A DNA stretch of 64,000 nt from CAZOZZ01 sp965247425 (GTDB lineage Bacteria; Acidobacteriota; Terriglobia; 20CM-2-55-15). Location of the stretch: assembly GCA_965247425.1 (NCBI GenBank), contig OZ252023.1, positions 1,860,001-1,924,000 on the forward strand, given 5' to 3'. Under the pieces are notes generated by a model, which did not search any database, had not been told where the DNA came from, and saw nothing but the letters and a program-made list of their open reading frames with translations. Below, piece after piece: positions 45,773 to 54,826 of this stretch. The stretch's first letter is position 1; the number at the start of each line of letters is the position of its first letter. The position numbers and the translations under genes are program-made.

Positions 45773-46239
45773 TCATCCACTAATTACAACTGGCAGGTTG
45801 TCCAATCCTGCTTTAAAGATGCCCTGTACCAGTTTCTTTGTTGCGGCATCATCTTGGCCCGGCTGGGGGTTCTGATCAGGTCGCCGGAACTGCGCCGACC
45901 ACAGCACCACCGAGCCGCCATCGTCCGCTGGCACGACCTGCATCTCACCGACATAATCACGCATCGGAGCATTGGTCTTGATAATGCGGTACTTAAACCA
46001 CATCTTTGCCTCGTCGTATTCCAACAGTTCGCTAATTACAAAGCCGCCATCAATGGTCTGGAACTCCCTGACAGCCAACGGCTGGTTGTTTTCACCAACC
46101 AGCAAGACGGTGCCTTCGGCTGCTGGATGCCACGTGTGAATGCTGTCGAACTGCTTGATCGTGCCCAGACTTTCTGTGGAGATTCCTTTAGGGTGATTTG
46201 ATCTGTGTGATGCAACACTGGACGATCTGTAGTGGACAT
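45773..46239 (-). pseudogene. SRPBCC family protein in a cassette-like unit, frameshifted
   Basis: ATG 46239 (MSTTDRPVLHHTDQITLKES) follows AAAGGA. The frame reads PQKVWA and then breaks near 46164; the next frame continues TIKQFDSIHTWHPAAEGTVL ... VVLWSAQFRRPDQNPQPG ... GLDNLPVVISG to 45773. One added base would give a 155-residue polyketide-cyclase/SRPBCC-like protein. It nearly fills the interval between the attC-like sites at 45690 and 46285, as a gene cassette would. An in-frame upstream extension of the second part to 46276 is not the true start. Confidence 0.7.
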
Positions 46240-46284
46240 GTGAATTTCCTTTGATTGCGACTGACATTAAAGTCATGTTTTGCC

Positions 46285-46310
46285 GCCTAACGACTCTGGC
46301 GTTCAGCTGC
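46285..46310. repeat. Integron attC site, left half (split by IS21-family copy 2)
   Basis: GCCTAAC (46285-46291, RYYYAAC) begins the site; GGCGTTCAGCTGC follows. Joined to 49067-49123, it forms an 83-base site ending GTTAGAC. The arms pair as GGCGTTCAGCTG with CAGCTGCAACGGCC, leaving two unpaired bases, as in attC sites. Confidence 0.72.
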
Positions 46311-46419
46311 TGATTTCGCTACTCTAAATTGGCCCACTTTTGATCGTTTGATTTGGCCCACCCCTGACGACTGAACCGGAGAGGCTGTTCCGAACAAAGA
46401 GTCGGAATGGAGGGACCCG

Positions 46420-47952
46420 GTGTCAAGGAGATCGAAGGTGGAATTATTTGAAGAGATTCGGCGAGAGCACGAGTTTGGTGTGGGAACGATCCAGGGTGTG
46501 GCCCGGCGGCTGGGGGTGCATCGGCGGATGGTGCGTCAAGCGCTGGGAAACGCCGTGCCGCCGGCGAGGAAGAGCCCGGAGCGGAAGAGGCCGAGGCTGG
46601 AGCCGGTTATGGAATTTATCAACGGGGTGTTGGAGGCGGACAGGCAGGCCCCGCGGAAGCAGCGGCACACCAGTCACCGGATCTACGAACGGATCCGGAT
46701 GGAATTTCCGAAACATCCGATTGGGGAATCGACGGTTCGCCGGTATGTCGGGCGGCGGAAGCGGGAGATGGGTTTCATCCGACAGGAGACGTTCGTGCCG
46801 CAAAGCTACGCCTGGGGTCAGGAAGCACAGATCGACTGGTACGAAGCCGTCGCGGAGTTGGATGGCGAACGGCAGAAGCTCCAGGTTTTCTGTATGCGGA
46901 GCATGGGCAGTGGTGGCGCATTCCATCGAGCTTATCCTCGGGCGACACAACAGGCATTCCTGGAGGCTCATGAGTTGGGTTTCCGCTATTTTGCGGGGGT
47001 CTTCGGGGTGCTGCGTTATGACAACCTGACCAGCGCGGTGAAGAAGATTCTGCGGGGATACCGGCGTGTAGAGACCGAACGGTTCATCGCGTTTCGGTCG
47101 CATTGGAAGTTTCAAGCCGAGTTCTGCACACCCGGCGAGGGCCACGAGAAAGGCGGTGTGGAAGGCGAAGCCGGATACTTCCGGCGCAATCACCTGGTAC
47201 CGGTGCCGAAGGCGAAGGACCTGGCGGATCTGAATGCGCAGCTGCTGGCCGGTTGCCGTGCCGATGAACGGCGCAAGATCGGCGATCGGGTCCAGACGGT
47301 GGGTGAAGGGATGCAGATCGAACAGCCCCATCTGCTCGCGTTATCGACCGAAGGGTTCCCTCTGGCCGAGGACAGCTTTCCACGAGTCGATGGTAAGGGA
47401 TGTGTACGGGTGCGTAACAACTTCTACTCCGCCCCCGTCAAGGCCGGGACTGTGGTGCGGGCGAGCGTTTTTCCGGCCTACGTGGAGGTCTGGCACGATG
47501 GCGGATGCGTGGCGCGGCATGAGCGAGGATATGGAAACGGCCAGCACTTCTTCAATCTGGAACATTATCTGGAGGTGTTGGAGCGGAAGCCGGGCGCGCT
47601 GGCCGGGAGCAAGCCTCTGGAGCAATGGCGGCAACAGGGCCGATGGCCGAAAAGCTATGACGAGTTCTGGCAGACGTTGATCGATCGCAACGGAAAACAG
47701 AATGGGACCCGCGCAATGGTGGAGTTGCTCCTACTGGGCCGGGAACATGGCTATAGCGAGCTGGATTCCGCATTCCAACAAGCCCTGCGCCTGGGATGCT
47801 CCGATGCCGCCGCGGCGCGCTACCTGATGACCGAGGCCCGATTCGACCGGCCGGCGGCGCCGCGACTGGAAGTGGCCGCACTACGCGCTTATGAGCGGCC
47901 CCTGCCGGAGGTGAATACTTACGATGCACTGCTCACTGCGGAGGTGGTCTAG
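46420..47952 (+). CDS. istA: IS21-family transposase IstA, copy 2
   Basis: A 510-residue protein identical to that at 23057-24589: N-terminal helix-turn-helix, DDE core (QIDWYEA, LRYDNLTSAV, GHEKGGVEGEAGYFRR) and GTG start. Its stop overlaps the istB start by one base. Confidence 0.95.
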   Translation: MSRRSKVELFEEIRREHEFGVGTIQGVARRLGVHRRMVRQALGNAVPPARKSPERKRPRLEPVMEFINGVLEADRQAPRKQRHTSHRIYERIRMEFPKHPIGESTVRRYVGRRKREMGFIRQETFVPQSYAWGQEAQIDWYEAVAELDGERQKLQVFCMRSMGSGGAFHRAYPRATQQAFLEAHELGFRYFAGVFGVLRYDNLTSAVKKILRGYRRVETERFIAFRSHWKFQAEFCTPGEGHEKGGVEGEAGYFRRNHLVPVPKAKDLADLNAQLLAGCRADERRKIGDRVQTVGEGMQIEQPHLLALSTEGFPLAEDSFPRVDGKGCVRVRNNFYSAPVKAGTVVRASVFPAYVEVWHDGGCVARHERGYGNGQHFFNLEHYLEVLERKPGALAGSKPLEQWRQQGRWPKSYDEFWQTLIDRNGKQNGTRAMVELLLLGREHGYSELDSAFQQALRLGCSDAAAARYLMTEARFDRPAAPRLEVAALRAYERPLPEVNTYDALLTAEVV

Positions 47953-48764
47953 TGTCCGCCACAGCCGGCGGGGTCGAACAGGCGGCGATTCAGCAGTACT
48001 GTAAAGCTCTCCGGACGCCCACGATCGGAACGCAGTTTGCGGCCATGGCCGAGCAGGCCCAGCGGGAAGAGCACACCTACACACGGTATCTGGAAGCCTT
48101 GCTGGCGATGGAAGTTGAAGAACGCGAACGGAACACCGTGGCCCGGCGGATTCAAGCCGCACGTTTCCCTCGAATGAAGACACTCGAGGACTTTGACTTC
48201 TCGCGGTCGAAGGTTCCAGCCAACCGGATCCGTGGACTCGCAGACGGTGGCTATTTAGAACACGCCGAACCTGTCGTCCTGATCGGGGAGTGTGGAACGG
48301 GCAAGACGCACCTGGCCACAGGACTGTGCGTGGCCGCTTGTCGGCAGAAGAAGCGGGTTCGCTTTACGACGGCCGCCGGCTTGATCAACGAGTTGGTCGA
48401 GGCCCACCACAACGACCAGTTCCGCCGGGTTCTGGCCCGATGGTTCCGATACGAGTTGATTGCCATCGACGAAGTCGGCTATGTCCCGATGGCAGACCTC
48501 GGCGCCGAACTCCTCTTTCAAGTCATCTCGGATCGAGCCGAGCGGGCGACGGTGATCTTGACAACGAATCTGCCGTTCTCGGAATGGACCCAGGTGTTTC
48601 CCAATGTTCGGCTGTGCAAGGCGTTGCTGGACCGGATAACCGATCGCGCTCACATCATCGAGACCGGAACCGAATCCTTCCGGTTTCGGCGCACGTTGGA
48701 GAAACGACAGAAACCACGGCATCCGCCTGGAAAGGAGAAACCCGCGAAACAAACCACGTCCTGA
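47952..48764 (+). CDS. istB: IS21-family helper ATPase IstB, copy 2
   Basis: A 270-residue protein identical to that at 24589-25401, with Walker A GECGTGKTHLATG and Walker B LIAIDEVGYV. Followed by the same strong hairpin (48877-48915) as in copy 1. Confidence 0.95.
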   Translation: MSATAGGVEQAAIQQYCKALRTPTIGTQFAAMAEQAQREEHTYTRYLEALLAMEVEERERNTVARRIQAARFPRMKTLEDFDFSRSKVPANRIRGLADGGYLEHAEPVVLIGECGTGKTHLATGLCVAACRQKKRVRFTTAAGLINELVEAHHNDQFRRVLARWFRYELIAIDEVGYVPMADLGAELLFQVISDRAERATVILTTNLPFSEWTQVFPNVRLCKALLDRITDRAHIIETGTESFRFRRTLEKRQKPRHPPGKEKPAKQTTS

Positions 48765-49066
48765 GGGTCGGATCGCCGCGCGGTCGTCGATCCTGGGCGA
48801 TCCTGGAAACGGAGTTTTTTCCCGAAAGAAAGAAAAAGAACCAAAAAGAAAGAAACGGAGGCCTGTGGAAGATGACGCGCTGTGGAAATCCTAAAAACCA
48901 GGATTCCCACAGCGCTTGGAAAAGCCTCGCCAAGGGCGCTCGGCTTTCCCACATCTACAACACAGGCCCGACGGTAATTATCACTTACTCGGAATTATTA
49001 ACAGGAGGGGGTGGGCCAAATCAGACGATCAAAAGTGGGCCAGACCGGGTGGACAAACCCAGCTGC

Positions 49067-49123
49067 GGGCTCCGCAGGGGGTGCCCCCGGAGGAGATCCG
49101 TCAGCTGCAACGGCCTGTTAGAC
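49067..49123. repeat. Integron attC site, right half
   Basis: Contains CTCCG..GGGG-GTG-CCCC.CGGAG, a very stable central hairpin, then CAGCTGCAACGGCC and the core GTTAGAC (49117-49123, GTTRRRY). It is the other half of the site at 46285-46310. Confidence 0.72.
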
Positions 49124-49271
49124 GGCCTCCCCGGTCTTATCGAGTCCTCTGCCCCGAGTTCAAGGATGGCCAAGTTATCCCGTGACCTACCAATCGAATT
49201 GCAGACATTCTGTACCGACAGTACCTTCGACCTTGGGAATTTCCCCCATTGAGAGTTTGGAGAGAAGATCA

Positions 49272-49721
49272 ATGAGAAGCAAGTGCGAACCAGATAACTC
49301 TGCGCGACCTCTGACTATGACAGTCGAACGACTCATGAAGGCAGACCCGAGTGATATCTACCAAGCATGGACCCAGAAGTTCGATTCTTGGTTTGCACAG
49401 CCGGGGGAACTACTCATGACCCCTGAGGTTGACAAGCCATTCTTCTTCTACAACCGGAAGGATTGGGGACGACATCCTCATTACGGTCGATTCCTGGAGT
49501 TGAAGAAGGATGAGTTGGTGGAGGTGGCCTGGGTGACTGGGGAGGGAGGAACGGAAGGCGCTGAGACAGTCATTCGAGTCGAGCTGTCGGCAGGGGAAGA
49601 GGGGACACTACTACGGCTCACGCACTCAGGCTTCTGCAATGAAGAGTCCCGAGATGGACATGCGGAGAACTGGCCCGAGGGATTAGAAGTGTTGGACAAG
49701 GCCCTGTGTCCGGAGAAATAG
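49272..49721 (+). CDS. SRPBCC/AHSA1-like protein in a gene-cassette-like unit
   Basis: A 149-residue protein starting at ATG 49272 (MRSKCEPDNSARPLTMTVER), with GGAGAGA about 8 bases upstream. The SRPBCC pattern is visible: MKADPSDIYQAWTQKFDSWF, then WGRHPHYGRFLELKKDELVE and GTLLRLTHSGFCNEESRDGHAENWPEGL. These proteins bind small hydrophobic ligands; no specific function can be named. The gene sits between an attC ending at 49123 and another starting at 49745, filling most of a 620-base unit, as integron cassettes do. No promoter is obvious. Confidence 0.83.
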   Translation: MRSKCEPDNSARPLTMTVERLMKADPSDIYQAWTQKFDSWFAQPGELLMTPEVDKPFFFYNRKDWGRHPHYGRFLELKKDELVEVAWVTGEGGTEGAETVIRVELSAGEEGTLLRLTHSGFCNEESRDGHAENWPEGLEVLDKALCPEK

Positions 49722-49744
49722 TCTCCAACGGAACACCTCAGTCC

Positions 49745-49818
49745 GTCTAACACTGTCGTCCATAAGCTGCGGGCGAATGCTGCCCAGTGGTCCGTGCAGC
49801 TACGCCGTCATGTTGCGC
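49745..49818. repeat. attC-like site, second
   Basis: GTCTAAC (49745-49751) opens the site, AAGCTGC pairs with GCAGCT, and GTTGCGC (49812-49818) closes it as an imperfect GTTRRRY. AACA/TGTT and inner arms pair with mismatches. It lies 24 bases after the stop of the SRPBCC gene, the expected place for a cassette attC. Confidence 0.5.
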
Positions 49819-50027
49819 CTGCGGCGCGCACAAATCTATCGCTTCGCCTTGAAACGCTCGCTGTACTTGTTCGTCGTTCTCGGACCCGGTTTAGTCTGGA
49901 CTTTTCACCGATGATCCTCCTGATCGGACTCCAGATGGTGAAAGGCGTCATCGCCGGAGCCCTGTAGCCGCAACGAGGTGTCGGAAATTCAAAGTCCAAG
50001 GTCGGGAAAACCTGATAGCTCTTCTTC

Positions 50028-50858
50028 CTACATCCGGAGCGCATTACCCAGAAACCATCCGCCCAGAGCCAGTGCGACACCGAGAACCGCGTCCACGAAG
50101 TAGTGATATCTGCGGACGACAACGCTCACGGCAATACTCAGAGCTACCCAGAGAAAGACCATGCCCACCATTGGAAGGAACTGATACACGACAAGCGATG
50201 CGGCCATCGTCGCGGCCACGTGTCCGCTGGGAAAAGTATTCGCTCCGATACCGAGGTATCCCAGGATCCACAAGTTCAGCAACCGATGAACACCACGCTC
50301 GGTTCCCTGCACGGAATCGACACCGTTCGTGTGCAGCAAACGAGGAGGGAGGGTCTGTATGAACGGAAGCATCGCGTAGCAGACGTAGGATGGCGGCAGC
50401 ACGACGGCCCAGAAGAGGTCCGCCTGGCCCGCTCGCCCACCCAGGTACAACACGACGAGGGCGAATGGCACGAGTGGATAAGCCAGCAGATAGGCCGCTT
50501 CCAGATAGACCCTGAACCAGCGGGAGGATGACAGCCCTTTGAAGACACCGAGGGCCTGGCCAACGACGAAGTCTATCCGGCTCAACCGTTCCTGGAATGC
50601 TACCCGGGGCTCGACGAAAAATCCTCCGGCCTGCCAGTATGCGATCAGGAGGATGGGCACGGGAGACCAGTCTCTCACGAACGTACTCCACGACGGCGCC
50701 AGGAAAAGATCCGATCGCCAGCTCGCCAGAGTCCAGCCGACACCGATACCACCCAACAGAGCTATCTTCCCCCGGCGAACAAGCGTCAGAGGACGAATCC
50801 ACGCGAGGCCGGTCAGAAGCAGAAAGAAAATGAGGTTGATCCACTCCGCGATACGCAT
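50028..50858 (-). CDS. PAP2-family phosphatase (membrane)
   Basis: A 276-residue membrane protein with at least five hydrophobic helices. PAP2 catalytic motifs are NTFPSGHVAATMA (about 207-219) and VVRRYHYFVDAVLG (about 246-259), containing the nucleophile His and second His/Asp; the first motif region (KGLSSSRWFRVY) is weaker. Such enzymes dephosphorylate lipid phosphates (undecaprenyl-PP, phosphatidate, inositol-phosphoceramide types). Monocistronic, divergent from the amidohydrolase at 50996. It marks the return to undisturbed chromosome right of the cassette region. Confidence 0.9.
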   Translation of the reverse strand: MRIAEWINLIFFLLLTGLAWIRPLTLVRRGKIALLGGIGVGWTLASWRSDLFLAPSWSTFVRDWSPVPILLIAYWQAGGFFVEPRVAFQERLSRIDFVVGQALGVFKGLSSSRWFRVYLEAAYLLAYPLVPFALVVLYLGGRAGQADLFWAVVLPPSYVCYAMLPFIQTLPPRLLHTNGVDSVQGTERGVHRLLNLWILGYLGIGANTFPSGHVAATMAASLVVYQFLPMVGMVFLWVALSIAVSVVVRRYHYFVDAVLGVALALGGWFLGNALRM

Positions 50859-50995
50859 ACAAACACAATTCTCAAATGGACGACCAGGTTCACTTCGAGT
50901 TTCACTATAATCTAAAACCTAATCGACTATTTCAGAAGGCCGTTCGTCCGGACCGTTGAGCGGTCTGGCTGAATGAAACTCATCAAGGGGGCATC

Positions 50996-52228
50996 GTGAA
51001 ACGCGTTCTCTTCGCCATACTTTTAGCCGCGGTCATCACCGGTTCGGCCTTCGCCGGACAGGCCAGAATCGTCCTCAAAACCGACCTGATCCTCGACGGT
51101 GCGGGCAATATCGTTCGAGACACGAACATCGTTGTTGAGGGCTCGAAGATCGTGGGCACCGATTCAGGCGCCGGCCCCGTGACCTATGACCTTCGGGGCC
51201 TGACCGTGCTGCCGGGGTTGATCGACACCCACATCCATCTCAACGGCCACTTCGAAGAAGACGGACGGGCCCACGGCCCGGATTCAGACGAAACGGCCGA
51301 AGAATTGGTCCTCTATTCCGCGGAGAACGCCTACTCCATGCTGATGGCCGGCTTCACGACCGCCCAGAGCGTCGCCAGTGCATATGACGTCGTAACCCGT
51401 GATGCCATCGCCCGAGGAAGGCTGCCCGGACCTCGCATCCTGACCGCGATCCAAAGCGTCAGTGCGGCCACCGGAGGCCCGGAAGAGATCGCGGCGTTCG
51501 TCCGTCGACTGGCTGGGGACGGCGCGGATGTAATCAAAGTGTTCGGATCGGAAAGTGACCGGGACGGCGGAGACCCGACTCTGACCGATGAGCAGATGGG
51601 AGCCGCCTGTGGAACCGCAGCCGAGCTGGGACTTCGATCCGTCGTCCACGCCCACGGCTCCGAATCGATACGATCGGCGATTCTGGCCGGCTGCACCGGA
51701 ATCGAACATGGCTCCAGCATGAGCGACGAGGTCATCGACCTTCTGATTTCCCGCGGAACTTACTGGGATCCACACTTCGGGCTGGTCATCGAGAATTACA
51801 TGAGCAACAAGGACCGGTACCTGGGCATCGGCAATTTCACCGAGGAAGGCTTTACCTCGATGAGCGGTCTCGTGCCGGTGGTCATCGATACGATGAAGCG
51901 GGCCCTGGCAAAGGGCGGCGCCCGAATCGTTTACGGAACCGACGCCGTCGCCGGGGCGCTCGGCCGAAACCAGGAAGAACTCATCTACCGCGTCCGTGAT
52001 GCCGGTCAGGACCCGATGGAGGCACTGATATCGGCCGGGTCCCTGGCCGCCGAGTCATTGAATCTGGGCGACGAGATCGGCCACATTTCGGCAGGATTTG
52101 AAGCCGACATCATTGCCATCGACGGCAACCCACTCGAAGACATCCGCGCCGTCAACCGGGTCGTGTTCGTGATGAAGGGCGGCAAAGTATACAAGAACCA
52201 GATCAAGGCCTCTGGGGCCAACGACTAG
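50996..52228 (+). CDS. Secreted amidohydrolase family protein
   Basis: A 410-residue metal-dependent hydrolase. GTG 50996 follows AAGGGGG. Signal peptide MKRVLFAILLAAVITGSAFA. The TIM-barrel metal sites are seen as DTHIHLNGHF (H79/H81), DVIKVFGSE (Lys), VVHAHGSESI (His), GIEHGSSMSD (His) and YGTDAVAGA (Asp). The C-terminal sandwich domain has the typical ISAGFEADIIAIDGNPLEDI. Likely a periplasmic imidazolonepropionase/prolidase-like hydrolase of cyclic amides or dipeptides; substrate not assignable. A second, different amidohydrolase follows after a MITE. Confidence 0.9.
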   Translation: MKRVLFAILLAAVITGSAFAGQARIVLKTDLILDGAGNIVRDTNIVVEGSKIVGTDSGAGPVTYDLRGLTVLPGLIDTHIHLNGHFEEDGRAHGPDSDETAEELVLYSAENAYSMLMAGFTTAQSVASAYDVVTRDAIARGRLPGPRILTAIQSVSAATGGPEEIAAFVRRLAGDGADVIKVFGSESDRDGGDPTLTDEQMGAACGTAAELGLRSVVHAHGSESIRSAILAGCTGIEHGSSMSDEVIDLLISRGTYWDPHFGLVIENYMSNKDRYLGIGNFTEEGFTSMSGLVPVVIDTMKRALAKGGARIVYGTDAVAGALGRNQEELIYRVRDAGQDPMEALISAGSLAAESLNLGDEIGHISAGFEADIIAIDGNPLEDIRAVNRVVFVMKGGKVYKNQIKASGAND

Positions 52229-52496
52229 TGGTCCCCGCCAGAGATAGCGTTACTAGATTTCGGAGTGCAACGGTGCCGGATTTGGGGGAGCGACGAGGAG
52301 TCAATGCTTCGACATTGTGAGGAGGAGCGACGCCAAAGACGGTACCGTTCCGCCCGAACCCGTAGGGCCGATGGAGGTTGCCTCTCATGAACGCTCAAAA
52401 CCGTCGAAAGTCTCACATACCACACGGTGGATCTCACTCATCAGTCCGCTCTGCAACCTCCTTCGGAGATAGTAACGTTATCTCTGGCGGGGACCA
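52229..52496. repeat. MITE with 27-bp terminal inverted repeats
   Basis: Left end TGGTCCCCGCCAGAGATAGC (52229 onward) and right end GTTATCTCTGGCGGGGACCA (to 52496) are 27-bp inverted repeats with one mismatch. Subterminal regions are also partly inverted (GTTACTAGATTTCGGAG versus CTTCGGAGATAGTAAC). No coding capacity. It sits exactly between two amidohydrolase genes, starting on the base after the first stop codon. Confidence 0.82.
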
Positions 52497-52513
52497 TTAG
52501 TCCAGGAGGCATC

Positions 52514-53986
52514 GTGCTGCACCAGTTCACACACGCAACCTTTCATCGAACTCTCATATGGATTTTCGTCGTCCTTGTTGCGGGCCGGCTCACCCTGCCA
52601 ACAAATCCTGTTCGCGCCGGCCAGACCGAGACCTTCGATCTTGTGATTGCAAACGGTCGTGTGATCGATCCGGAGTCCGGACTCGACGCCATCCGAAGCA
52701 TCGGGGTCCGGGCCGGGCGGATCGAGGAAATTTCCGCAGTCGAGCTTGAGGGTCGAGAAACCATCGATGCGGCCGGTCTGGTCGTTGCGCCGGGCTTCGT
52801 CGACTTGCACGCTCACGGACAGGATCCGTTCAGCAGCCGCTTGCAGGCCCTTGACGGAGTAACGACGGCGCTGGAGTTGGAAGGGGGCGTGTTCCCTGTC
52901 CCCCAATGGTATGCCGACCGGGAAGGTCGCGCCGCCATCAACTTCGGTGCGACGGTCTCCCATGGCAGGGTTCGAAGGAGTGTCCTCGGCGACGATAGAG
53001 CCGTCTACGGACTGGCTTCAGAAGACCAGATGAGGGAGATGGAGTCGCGTGTCGGAGCAGGACTCGACGAGGGATCGCTCGGGATAGGATTCGGAATCCA
53101 GTACACGCCGGGAGCCTCGCGAGAAGAGATCTATCGGATCTTCAAGGTTGCCGCTAAAGAAGGCACCGTCAATTTTGTCCATATCCGTTTCGCCGGCCAG
53201 ATCGAACCCGGCAGCGCCGTCGAGGCGGTTCAGGAGATGATCGCAAACTCGGCGGCGGCCAACGCGGCTGTGCACATCGTCCATATCGGCAGCAGTGGCC
53301 TCAGGCAAGTTCCGCTCCTGCTCGACATGATCGAAACGGCGCAGTCGAGAGGCCTGGATGTCACAACGGAGGTGTATCCGTACACGGCCGCCTCCACGGG
53401 AATCCAGGCGGCAATCTTCGATCCAGGCTGGAGAGAGCGGCTTGGCGCCGGCTACGGCGACATCGAATGGGTCGCCACTGGGGAGCGATTGACCGAGGAA
53501 ACCTTCAACCAATATCGCGCACAGGGTGGGACGATAATCGCTCACATCATACCCGAAGAAACGGTCGAAACGGCCCTGGCGCACCCGCTCGTTATGGTGG
53601 CCAGCGACGGCGTCGGATTCGTCAACGGGCGGGCGCATCCGCGCGGCGCCGGATCGTTTTCCCGTGTATTGGGTCGCTATGTCCGGGAAAGGAACGTCTT
53701 GTCGTTGATGGACGCCCTCGGAAAGATGACGATCATGCCGGCCAGACGACTCGAAGCCGCCGTTCCCCAGATGCGTACGAAGGGCCGCATCCGGGTTGGC
53801 GCGGACGCCGACATCACGATCTTCGATTCCAACACGGTCCTGGATCGGGCCACGTTCGCAGAACCCGCCCAAGCGTCCCGTGGCGTCATCCACGTCATCG
53901 TCGACGGCACATTTATTGTCAGAGATACCGAGTTCGTGGAAGACGTTTTTCCGGGGCGCGCCATCCGGAGGTCCATTCGCCGTTGA
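52514..53986 (+). CDS. Secreted N-acyl-D-amino-acid deacylase-like amidohydrolase
   Basis: A 490-residue protein. GTG 52514 follows AGGAGG; the frame is open for 29 codons upstream, but these lie partly in the MITE. N-terminal signal/anchor (LIWIFVVLVAGRL). D-aminoacylase features: VIANGRVIDPESGLDAI, GFVDLHAHGQDPF (H99/H101), TALELEGG, HIVHIGSSG, VMVASDGVGFVNGRAHPRGAG and GRIRVGADADITIFD. The family cleaves N-acyl-D-amino acids or related cyclic compounds, consistent with turnover of D-amino-acid peptides. It shares strand and general class with the amidohydrolase upstream. Confidence 0.9.
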   Translation: MLHQFTHATFHRTLIWIFVVLVAGRLTLPTNPVRAGQTETFDLVIANGRVIDPESGLDAIRSIGVRAGRIEEISAVELEGRETIDAAGLVVAPGFVDLHAHGQDPFSSRLQALDGVTTALELEGGVFPVPQWYADREGRAAINFGATVSHGRVRRSVLGDDRAVYGLASEDQMREMESRVGAGLDEGSLGIGFGIQYTPGASREEIYRIFKVAAKEGTVNFVHIRFAGQIEPGSAVEAVQEMIANSAAANAAVHIVHIGSSGLRQVPLLLDMIETAQSRGLDVTTEVYPYTAASTGIQAAIFDPGWRERLGAGYGDIEWVATGERLTEETFNQYRAQGGTIIAHIIPEETVETALAHPLVMVASDGVGFVNGRAHPRGAGSFSRVLGRYVRERNVLSLMDALGKMTIMPARRLEAAVPQMRTKGRIRVGADADITIFDSNTVLDRATFAEPAQASRGVIHVIVDGTFIVRDTEFVEDVFPGRAIRRSIRR

Positions 53987-53992
53987 TTTTCC

Positions 53993-54826
53993 CTACGAAA
54001 CGTGGCCCACGGGATTCTCCAGCACTTCCTGCACCTTGTTCATCAATGCGGTTGGCGTGAACGGTTTCTGAAGGAATGGCGTGTCCGGATCCAGGGTCAC
54101 CTGGGTTCCTCCGGCGTCGGTGTAGCCGGACATGTACAGCACTTTCAGATCGGATCGAAGTACCGACATCTTTCGAGCCAACTCCGGACCTCTCATCCGT
54201 GGCATGACGACGTCGGTCACAAGAAGGTGGATCTGCTCGGCGTGTTCCGACGCCACCCGCAGAGCCTTCTCGCCATTGGGCGCTTCCAGCACCCGATAGC
54301 CTCTCGTCCGAAGCACCTCACTGGTCAACTGACGTACAAACTGCTCATCCTCGACCACCAGTACGGTCTGGTCTCCAAGTTCGCGAAGGACGAGCGTGCT
54401 TCCACCGAACCCGGGTTTCATTCCCTCGACCGTTGTCGGAAGATACATCGAGAACGTCGTCCCGACACCCTCAACGCTTTCGACCATGATGGCGCCGCCA
54501 CTCTATTCGATGATACCGTGCACCGTAGAGAGCCCAAATCCGGTTCCGTTACCCGTGTCCTTGGTCGTAAAAAATGGTTCGAACACCCTCCCCCGGACCA
54601 CGGAATCCATGCCGACACCCGTGTCGGACACGCTGAACCTGACGTAGTGGCCTTCATCGAGAGTCGCGTGCATACGAGCGAAGTCACTGTCGATGTAAGT
54701 GTTGACGGTTTCAATCGTCAGTTTCCCGCCGTTGGACATCGCGTCACGGGCGTTGACAGCCAGGTTCAAAATGACCTGGCAGATCTGGCCCCGGTCGGCC
54801 TTTATCCGGGTCGGCAGGGACTCTAG
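53993..54826 (-). pseudogene. Hybrid histidine kinase/receiver, 5'-truncated by IS1380 and with a nonsense codon
   Basis: The remaining part begins at the IS boundary with ESLPTRIKADRGQICQVILN, the HATPase N box (LNLAVNARDAM), G boxes (SDTGVGMD, GNGTGFGLSTVHGIIE), then TAG at 54503-54505 where SGGAIMVESVEGVGTTFSMY follows; Gln (CAG) is expected there. A receiver domain completes the protein: TVLVVEDEQF, phospho-acceptor Asp in LLVTDVVMPRM, and LQKPF. The input domains and phospho-acceptor His were lost at 54826, where the first IS1380 copy begins. The HK-receiver order is standard for acidobacterial sensory kinases. Confidence 0.85.

Larger units (their letters stand above)
46311..49061 (+). 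mobile_element. IS21-family insertion sequence, copy 2 (2,751 bp), inserted in an attC site
   Basis: Same element as 22948-25697, with one extra T near 48986. The flanking 5-bp duplication is GCTGC (46306-46310 and 49062-49066). Near-identity of the copies and intact duplications indicate recent movement. Confidence 0.95.

Noticed and set aside
52427..52513. Longer N-terminus for the D-aminoacylase-like gene
   Set aside because: These codons lie in the MITE end and a good RBS precedes GTG 52514.
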